A DNA stretch of 11,941 bases from Leptospira sp. Its GTDB lineage: Bacteria > Spirochaetota > Leptospiria > Leptospirales > Leptospiraceae. Where the stretch lies: contig JAPZRK010000094.1 of assembly GCA_027531445.1 (NCBI GenBank), forward strand, positions 1 to 11,941. Direction: 5' to 3'. Below are positions 6,951 to 11,941 of this stretch, piece by piece (positions within the stretch are counted from its first letter, which is position 1; every line of letters starts with the position of its first letter). The notes under the pieces were generated by a model. The model was not told the origin of the DNA. It did no database searches and saw only the letters and a program-made list of their open reading frames with translations. The position numbers were made by a program, and so were the translations under genes.

Positions 6951-7137
6951 GACTGCGAGACGAAAAAATGATAGCGACCCCGCGGAGGCTTGTTAGAAGC
7001 CGCAGGCGAGGTAGGCGTAAGCCTAGGGTGGAAGAGCGTGAGCATTTTTCCGAGGACACGAAGTCCGAGGTGTCGAGTAGACGGGCTGAAAGCGAAAGGC
7101 CAGGAAGGCCGAAGCTTGAAGCGATTCCCGCTCCAGG
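6939..7137 (+). other. GC-rich structured element bounded by a duplicated tRNA-Leu 3' end (candidate ncRNA or small mobile unit)
   Basis: A 199-bp segment between the two copies of the tRNA-Leu 3' end. By my count 6951-7120 is about 57% G+C, far above the neighbouring genes, and rich in purines. Many local hairpins are visible: GGCTT/AAGCC (6987-6991/6997-7001); TAGGC-GTAA-GCCTA (7012-7025); GGAAGAGC-GTGA-GC..TTTTCC (7030-7051); GGAC/GTCC around ACGAA (7054-7066); and a two-tier helix AAGC/GCTT enclosing GGCC/GGCC (7090-7117). ACCC (6977-6980) with GGGT (7026-7029) could close a branch over the first two. Two loops are GNRA tetraloops. The segment is most likely transcribed with tRNA-Leu, because the terminator lies beyond it. 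It may be an rtT-like tRNA-tail repeat, a dispersed element or a ribozyme-like RNA; I cannot match it to a known family. Confidence 0.55.
7122..7137 (+). repeat. Direct repeat, right copy of the tRNA-Leu 3' end
   Basis: An exact second copy of CGATTCCCGCTCCAGG, 199 bases downstream of the copy in tRNA-Leu. It is not part of a tRNA: no matching 5' half precedes it. It marks the right boundary of the GC-rich element. Confidence 0.9.
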
Positions 7138-7139
7138 AT

Positions 7140-7162
7140 GCATCTATTGACGATGCTTTTTT
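7140..7162 (+). terminator. Probable Rho-independent terminator of the tRNA transcript
   Basis: Stem GCATC (7140-7144) / GATGC (7152-7156) with a seven-base loop, followed by TTTTTT (7157-7162). It starts two bases after the right copy of the tRNA end, so it may be the original tRNA-Leu terminator displaced by the inserted element. The five-pair stem is short. Confidence 0.5.
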
Positions 7163-7217
7163 CTTGACGCACTCTTCATTCCTAGTTCTTTACTTGCTGG
7201 ACGATTCAGTTCCAACT

Positions 7218-8669
7218 ATGACGCATTTTCATTCACTTTGTTTTTCCTCATTGATCTTCTTATTTGGATGTTCTCATGGTTGGATATCCAAGCCGCTCCA
7301 ATTTGATGAAATAAATGAGGTGAGCACTGTAAAATCGATCTATTTCGAAAAAACTTACGTCGCTCAACTTACTAATATAACACTAGAAAGCGCATATGTA
7401 TTAGTCTCGGTGAATTTAGAGACAAGTATCAATTTATGCGGCAGTAAGATTGGGTATCCTGAAGTTGGGAAAAAAATAGGTTATAAAATGCTATTATTGC
7501 CCATACCGATTAAGGATTGTACTTTAAAAATTTTATTGCGAAGTGGGGAAAATATTCCCTCGTTGAACAAGGTATTTGTTGGCAGTTTGTCTGATTTATG
7601 GATCTTACAAATAAAAAGAGATGCCTTTTTGATTCTATTTGCACTTTTCTACCTGCTATTTGCGTTGATCTCCCTTTTTATTTTTTTCATTCGTTTCTCT
7701 GATGTTAGATTTTTTTCTTTAGCCATTTTGCTTTTTACCGCCAGTGCTTATTCGATTTCGATCGGGAATGGACTCATCGGACTTATGTTTAGCTTTATCC
7801 CGGATTCAATCTGGCCTCATATTTTATTTGGGAGTTTGTATCTTTTCCCGTGTACACTTTTATTCTTTTTAGCTATCCTAATAAAAAACAAATGGGCGAT
7901 TCGATTTAAATATGGCGCCTTGGTTTTATTTCTTTTTTGGGTCATCGTAGAGATTTTTGTAAATTTCGAAATTGCACAATACAATACCTTTCTTATCGCT
8001 TTCCATTTGTTATGTGTCTTTGCGCTACTCGTCTATTTTCCGCCAGCCATACGTTATTTAATAGCACCAAAAAACGATCTTTCTTTTATTTTGATTGGAC
8101 TCTCTTTCCTTTTGTTTTTCGGTTTTTTAGAAATGGGTATCTCATATATTACGAAGAGTCTAGAAATTCCGCTTCTGCCATTTGGCATATTTGTCTTTTT
8201 ACTCTTACTTGGTTTTTGGGGTTTCAAAAGTTATCAAAATCTTGACCAAAAATTTGAACATGTAACAGAAATCAAACAGTATAGGCAAGTAAGATTAGAT
8301 AAGAATTCGAAAAATCGTATTTCCTCTCTTAACGAGGATCAGATTATCGCAGACTTAGTCCGTTTAATGGAAATAGAAAAAGTATATTTAGATGAAAATT
8401 TAAACTTAAATATTTTAGCCAAACGATTGAGCATTCGGATCGATCAGCTTTCTTATCTAATAAACCAAAAGATAGGTAAACCTTTTTCTCATTTTCTAAA
8501 TGAATACAGAATCAATGAAGCTTGCAATCTTTTAAAAAAGAAGGAGACCAATATCTTAAATGTTGCATTTTCAGTAGGGTTTCAATCCAAGTCCGCATTT
8601 AATTCTGCATTTAAAAAATATACTGGAAAAACACCTACTGAATATCGAAAGCAAATCATCAGATCATAG
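7218..8669 (+). CDS. Membrane-embedded AraC-type regulator: lipobox, sensor domain, 7 TM helices, HTH
   Basis: Encodes 483 residues. The N-terminus is a lipoprotein-like signal (LFGC, Cys18). Residues about 19-128 form a predicted periplasmic domain of the kind found before 7TM-DISM regions. Seven hydrophobic helices fill about 133-340, and the last ~105 residues are an AraC/XylS double helix-turn-helix (NLNILAKRLSI..QLSYLINQKIG; ILNVAFSVGFQSKSAFNSAFKKYTGKTP). An outside N-terminus and seven crossings put the HTH in the cytoplasm, where it can bind DNA, so this is probably a one-component membrane sensor-regulator. The frame stays open upstream through the tRNA-linked element, but ATG 7218 is the first ATG giving an export signal. 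No good Shine-Dalgarno site is seen. It converges on the lipoprotein gene with 12 bases between stops. Ligand and targets are unknown. Confidence 0.88.
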   Translation: MTHFHSLCFSSLIFLFGCSHGWISKPLQFDEINEVSTVKSIYFEKTYVAQLTNITLESAYVLVSVNLETSINLCGSKIGYPEVGKKIGYKMLLLPIPIKDCTLKILLRSGENIPSLNKVFVGSLSDLWILQIKRDAFLILFALFYLLFALISLFIFFIRFSDVRFFSLAILLFTASAYSISIGNGLIGLMFSFIPDSIWPHILFGSLYLFPCTLLFFLAILIKNKWAIRFKYGALVLFLFWVIVEIFVNFEIAQYNTFLIAFHLLCVFALLVYFPPAIRYLIAPKNDLSFILIGLSFLLFFGFLEMGISYITKSLEIPLLPFGIFVFLLLLGFWGFKSYQNLDQKFEHVTEIKQYRQVRLDKNSKNRISSLNEDQIIADLVRLMEIEKVYLDENLNLNILAKRLSIRIDQLSYLINQKIGKPFSHFLNEYRINEACNLLKKKETNILNVAFSVGFQSKSAFNSAFKKYTGKTPTEYRKQIIRS

Positions 8670-8681
8670 TAAACTTTGAAT

Positions 8682-9539
8682 TTAAAATTCGCTAATTGCA
8701 CCTTTCAAACTATTACAATCAGTCTTTGCACTTTCGAAATTAAAGGTTGGTTCATAATAGAATTTATTGCTTCTATTACCTAAAGATGAGTCGGTGTAAA
8801 GACAAACGCCAGCGATCTTTTTACTCGAATTTTCGCTTCTTTGGGAGCAACTCGCGCTTACAAAAGTTCCTAAAGAACTTGCTCCGCAAAAGCTTGCACT
8901 GCTCAGCGTCGAACCCGAAATTGCGAACCAATCATTACAAGTATTTGTGGAACTTCGATTACAGGAACCCGAAAGGGTATATCCTTCCTGTATAGGTATA
9001 CCAGACTCAGCTGGAAAAGAAAATGTTAAAATGGGTGGAGCCGTAAGGGTAGAAGCAGGGGAACTCGAAACAGATGCTCCACAAGAAAATCCCGCGGAGT
9101 TGATTCCAGAAACATTCATCACAAGTTTGTCTGTGGAATCGAAAGTACGATTTAAGTAAACTGTCGAACTCGGAAAGATAACCTCATTGGCAGATGTTTT
9201 TGCATTCGTAAGTGAAGCTCCAACAGGTAATGTTCGACTGCCAGATAAACCCCCTCTACAAGTGAGCAATACTGCACCTGCCTTTAAACGCATCGTGTAT
9301 TTACCAACTTGGGCTAGATTGATAGCAGTAGCAGCATTATCAAATCCACAGATCGAATATGTCGAACTATTTGCTGGAATTACAATGGTTTGTGTCTTAT
9401 TTTCCGCAGTGATTGAGTAATCACATTTTGGAAGAGTCACAGCTAATAACAAGAGAAGATTTTCATCGTTCTTTTTTCCCTTTTCTTTACATGAGAAATG
9501 AAATAGCATAAGAAATATTGAGAGTATGAGTGTTTTCAT
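8682..9539 (-). CDS. Ser/Thr- and Cys-rich lipoprotein, function unknown
   Basis: Encodes 285 residues from the ATG at 9539. I chose this start because AAGGAAGG lies just upstream (9544-9551) and because it places a clean signal peptide first; an ATG nine codons further up lacks both. The signal ends in HFSC (Cys17), a loose leptospiral-type lipobox, followed by a charged KEKGKKNDEN spacer typical of surface lipoproteins. The mature part is rich in Ser, Thr and Asn, with about ten cysteines in short segments (YSICGF, LLTCRGG, GFSCGAS, GSCNRS, SFCGAS, SASCSQ, GVCLYT, TDCNSL), which suggests disulphide-bonded beta structure outside the cytoplasm. The C-terminal 'FESAKTDCNSLKG' region resembles the end of other leptospiral lipoproteins I have seen, but no function follows. 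It has its own 5' gap of 222 bp after the O-antigen ligase gene and probably its own promoter. Confidence 0.85.
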   Translation of the reverse strand: MKTLILSIFLMLFHFSCKEKGKKNDENLLLLLAVTLPKCDYSITAENKTQTIVIPANSSTYSICGFDNAATAINLAQVGKYTMRLKAGAVLLTCRGGLSGSRTLPVGASLTNAKTSANEVIFPSSTVYLNRTFDSTDKLVMNVSGINSAGFSCGASVSSSPASTLTAPPILTFSFPAESGIPIQEGYTLSGSCNRSSTNTCNDWFAISGSTLSSASFCGASSLGTFVSASCSQRSENSSKKIAGVCLYTDSSLGNRSNKFYYEPTFNFESAKTDCNSLKGAISEF

Positions 9540-9761
9540 TTGGCCTTCCTTTTTCCGTGCTATCATAATAACAAAACGTAAAGTAAAGGTCGTCCCAGTT
9601 CATGAATGAGGACTAAAAAAAAATCGAAAGGAAGTAAATCATCTCATGGAGAATTAAACTGATACAACTCTATCCTTTTAGATATTCTACCTAAATTTCT
9701 TTGGATAAACTACATTTTAAATGAGTATATACTTCAATTCGAATCAGTTTGTCTGGTTAGC
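9540..9761. other. 222-bp intergenic region between ligase and lipoprotein genes
   Basis: An AT-rich gap holding the upstream region of the lipoprotein gene (- strand). A TATTATGAT sequence on the minus strand about 25-35 bases before its ATG could be a -10 box, but no matching -35 is clear. A perfect 10-base palindrome AGTATATACT lies at 9724-9733. I see no convincing terminator for the ligase gene. Confidence 0.4.
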
Positions 9762-11654
9762 TTAATCGCAATTTGCGTTCAGATGGATTGCGGGTAACAT
9801 CTTTTTTTCTTTCTTTTTTTCATAGTAGTAACGAATTCCAAAGTCATAAAATTTGATTTCCTCATACCTTGGTAAGTCTGTAACTTTCATTTGTATTTCG
9901 TTTCTTCCTTTAAAAAGTGAACCGGAAGATATTCCGATAACGCTTTCAGAATGCACTTTGAAAAATCGATCCTGATCAAATGTATCACGAATTCTAATTT
10001 CCATTTCATATCGATTCGGATAACTGACATCTTCAGAGTTTTCTTCAGGGAGCAGAATATTTAGTAGGAGAGGTTCCATTCTTGCCTTCGGAGTTTGCCG
10101 AAAAGTTGAGAAATGAGTTAAACAACCTTCTAACTTGAAATAAAATTGTTCCACTTCTGATTCAATCTCAATAGGTTTCCCATTAATTGTTTTTTGTGCT
10201 TGGATGGAAAGTGTGTTATTTGCTTGTCGGGTACGATGGACAAAGAGATCCTTCGGATGAAGTCGAATCATATAAATCGTATAAATAATAGACACAGAAA
10301 TTGGTACGATTAATACAAAAATGGCAGGAATGAGTTTCCGGACTGCTAATCGAGAAGTATCTAATTTCTTTAATTTTAATGAGACTATAGCAAGTAAAGG
10401 TAGGAGCACTTCATCATCTAAAAAATAACATTGAAACAACCCCCCTATAAAAATAGCATAAGCTCCGACCAATGACGGATTAAACTTTCTATCATTTAAG
10501 AGATGAAACAAAATAATCAGCCAGAAGAATAAAAAAATAATCCCCGCAACGACTCCACCAAGCACAAAAAAATGAAGAAAATCATGATGGGCATGCGATT
10601 TGGGAGTAATTGAAATTTCATAAAATAAATAGGGCATTTCGGAAAGAATCGGCTCATAAACGGATTCAAAAGTTTCTTTATAGTTTCCAGAACCTACACC
10701 GACGAATGGTTGTTTTGTTAGATTAGCTATGTTTGCTTTATGAATCCAAATTCTTTGATTTTCTAATGTTTGTTTGGCGAATAATTGCTGAATGCTTCTT
10801 TGGAAAAGCCAATTGTATTGAAATAAAAGGAAAAGTAATAAAGAAATTAGAGCAAATAACGAAACTATCATTATTGATTTTTTTCTTATTAACTTTGTTG
10901 CTTTTTTGAAGTCGATTGTGAGGCAAAATCCTAGAAATAAACCAATCCAAATAGAACGACTTTGGTTGAAGAACAGTAACAAAATCCCGAAACAAAAAAA
11001 CAAAATCATCGGATAAACTGTATAAAGTTTAAAATTCAATTTGGAAAATCGGATTCGAAAAAAAGTCAGAATATCAAAAAATAAAATTGGTAGGAATAAT
11101 GCAAGTAGACCACCGTAAGTTAGGTGGGTATTCTGGATTCCTATCGGCAGATAAATATTCCAGCGGATGATAGGGATTTCAGCAATCAGATGGGGGAGTC
11201 TCCTCCCTTCCAAGTAGGCAAATCCGTCCATGATATAAGTTGAAAGTCGATAGGGAAATAAGAACGATACCAAACCAAAAAGAATGAGTAAGATTGCTGA
11301 ATATCTTAGTAAAGTTCGAATGCGTTTCCTCTGTTTATGAGAGAAGGACTGTGCAGGTAAAAGTATGAGTAGCATCCAAATATCACTAAATTCCGAATGC
11401 GTAATTTGATACCAAAGAGACATGGATGAATCGTTCTGCCTGTAGACTGCAACCAAAAGAATCCAAATATAGAGAGAGATTCCAGTGAGAAAAAGTAGAG
11501 GGAGGTCGCTGAATTTTCGAAATTGAAAAAGGAGGTAACAAAGTATGGACAGGATGGCAAAGCCCTGTGAGATTGTGACAGAAAACGTAAGGCTTATGAG
11601 AAACATCCCAAAAAATACAAAACTCAGGTCTCTCCAGTGGACTTTTGGAATCAT
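9762..11654 (-). CDS. O-antigen ligase (WaaL/Wzy_C)-like membrane protein with extra C-terminal domain
   Basis: Encodes 630 residues with about a dozen transmembrane helices across 10-465. Features of the O-antigen ligase/polymerase family are present: NQSRSIWIG (230-238) with the conserved Arg233, a large periplasmic loop with R301-IW, PFVGVGSGNY (316-325), and AHHDFLHF (355-362), which corresponds to the catalytic-His HxH(N)xxL motif. Such proteins join polymerised O-antigen to lipid A-core, or polymerise surface sugars. After the last helix an extra soluble domain of about 165 residues (465-630), rich in beta-type alternation and Lys near its end, goes beyond the usual ~400-450 residues. 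ATG 11654 precedes the first helix directly; no Shine-Dalgarno site is visible. It is divergent from a glycosyltransferase across 17 bp, which suits a surface polysaccharide locus. Ligase versus polymerase cannot be decided from sequence. Confidence 0.87.
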   Translation of the reverse strand: MIPKVHWRDLSFVFFGMFLISLTFSVTISQGFAILSILCYLLFQFRKFSDLPLLFLTGISLYIWILLVAVYRQNDSSMSLWYQITHSEFSDIWMLLILLPAQSFSHKQRKRIRTLLRYSAILLILFGLVSFLFPYRLSTYIMDGFAYLEGRRLPHLIAEIPIIRWNIYLPIGIQNTHLTYGGLLALFLPILFFDILTFFRIRFSKLNFKLYTVYPMILFFCFGILLLFFNQSRSIWIGLFLGFCLTIDFKKATKLIRKKSIMIVSLFALISLLLFLLFQYNWLFQRSIQQLFAKQTLENQRIWIHKANIANLTKQPFVGVGSGNYKETFESVYEPILSEMPYLFYEISITPKSHAHHDFLHFFVLGGVVAGIIFLFFWLIILFHLLNDRKFNPSLVGAYAIFIGGLFQCYFLDDEVLLPLLAIVSLKLKKLDTSRLAVRKLIPAIFVLIVPISVSIIYTIYMIRLHPKDLFVHRTRQANNTLSIQAQKTINGKPIEIESEVEQFYFKLEGCLTHFSTFRQTPKARMEPLLLNILLPEENSEDVSYPNRYEMEIRIRDTFDQDRFFKVHSESVIGISSGSLFKGRNEIQMKVTDLPRYEEIKFYDFGIRYYYEKKKEKKMLPAIHLNANCD

Positions 11655-11660
11655 AGCAAC

Positions 11661-11690
11661 AATAGAATGTGATGGACAACTTTGTGTCTA
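11661..11690 (-). promoter_or_regulatory. Candidate promoter of the ligase gene, inside the glycosyltransferase 5' end
   Basis: On the minus strand TAGACA (11685-11690, five of six matches), an 18-base spacer and TCTATT (11661-11666, four of six) end seven bases before the ligase ATG. A start at about 11654 would make the message leaderless, in keeping with the missing ribosome site. The motif is weak. Confidence 0.25.
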
Positions 11691-11941
11691 GTCATCCTCT
11701 AAGAAAACTATCCGTTGCAATTATTACATTCAACGAAGAAAAGAACATTTTGGATTGTATTCGTTCTGTGGAATCAATCGCCGACGAGATTGTGGTGCTT
11801 GATTCATTTAGCACCGACCGAACGAAAGAAATTGTACTAAGTCAAAAAAAAATTAAATTTTTAGAAAATCCATTTTTTGGGCATGTAGAACAAAAAAATC
11901 TAGCTATATCTCATTGTTCGCATGATTGGATTCTCTCTCTC
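11672..11941 (+). CDS. Family 2 glycosyltransferase, 5' part (runs off the window)
   Basis: The first 90 codons of a GT-A fold glycosyltransferase. After a short leader, LSVAIITFNEEKNILDCIRS is the canonical opening strand and nucleotide-binding loop, and ADEIVVLDSFSTDRT holds the acidic residues of the second strand that contact the sugar nucleotide. FFGHVEQKNLAISHCSHDWIL matches the Gly-x-x-x-Gln-Asn/Lys-x-Ala stretch before the DxD motif, which lies beyond the window. This subgroup includes LPS core and surface-glycan transferases of the WaaE/KdtX type. ATG 11672 is the first ATG after an in-frame TAG at 11663, with no ribosome site in front; GTG 11669 or GTG 11684 are other options. The end at 11941 is the window edge, not a stop. 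Confidence 0.9.
   Translation, partial: MDNFVSSHPLRKLSVAIITFNEEKNILDCIRSVESIADEIVVLDSFSTDRTKEIVLSQKKIKFLENPFFGHVEQKNLAISHCSHDWILSL

Noticed and set aside
7164..7192. TTGACG as a -35 for the AraC-type regulator
   Set aside because: Good -35 match but no acceptable -10 at 16-18 bases; the best is a 19-base spacer with four of six matches.
6990..7217. Extended N-terminus for the AraC-type regulator
   Set aside because: It would read through the structured element, the duplicated tRNA end and the terminator; ATG 7218 gives a proper export signal.
8678..8690. GAATTT-A-AAATTC palindrome across the convergent junction of the regulator and lipoprotein genes
   Set aside because: No room for a loop and pure AT stem; it does not make a convincing terminator.
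9671..9706. Nested inverted repeats TATCC/GGATA and TTTAG/CTAAA in the lipoprotein upstream region
   Set aside because: Short AT-rich arms with a large uneven internal loop; no clear attenuator or terminator logic.

Overview
The window reads as chromosome from a spirochaete, most likely Leptospira and probably the saprophytic (L. biflexa-like) side of the genus. The grounds are a low-GC, T/A-rich background, a flagellar fliM, a SemiSWEET close to the well-known L. biflexa protein, several secreted or lipidated proteins of no known family, a 7-TM/AraC fusion protein, and poor Shine-Dalgarno sites at many starts. The species call is inference; no database was searched.

Region 1 (27-3449, + strand): a secreted protein of unknown function overlaps fliM by the ATGA motif. 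It is followed by an exported type I phosphodiesterase / nucleotide pyrophosphatase with a complete metal-site signature and probably a TTG start. Region 2 (3461-4344, - strand): a tightly coupled three-gene operon, queF -> SemiSWEET -> small single-cluster ferredoxin (stop and start adjacent or overlapping at both junctions). Region 3 (4387-6198, + strand): guaA, divergent from queF across only 42 bp, encoding a long GMP synthetase whose C-terminal part resembles the long eukaryotic form. A small exported protein (6200-6634, -) converges on it with one base between the stops.

Region 4 (6725-7162): tRNA-Cys(GCA) and tRNA-Leu(UAA) sit behind a consensus -35 box. Right after tRNA-Leu lies a ~200-bp GC-rich, purine-rich, densely hairpinned segment that ends with an exact 16-bp copy of the tRNA-Leu 3' end, followed by a probable terminator. 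It looks like a structured RNA or small mobile unit inserted at a tRNA 3' end, and it is the most unusual thing in the window. The first nine bases after the tRNA's discriminator-adjacent position are an exact reverse complement of its T-arm.

Region 5 (7218-11941): a membrane-embedded AraC-type regulator (lipobox, periplasmic domain, seven TM helices, cytoplasmic HTH); a convergent Ser/Thr- and Cys-rich lipoprotein; an O-antigen ligase-like polytopic protein with an extra ~165-residue C-terminal domain; and, divergent from it across only 17 bp, the 5' part of a family 2 glycosyltransferase that runs off the window. The last two genes suggest the edge of a surface polysaccharide locus. There is no gene-free stretch longer than 300 bases apart from the tRNA/structured-element region, which is annotated below.
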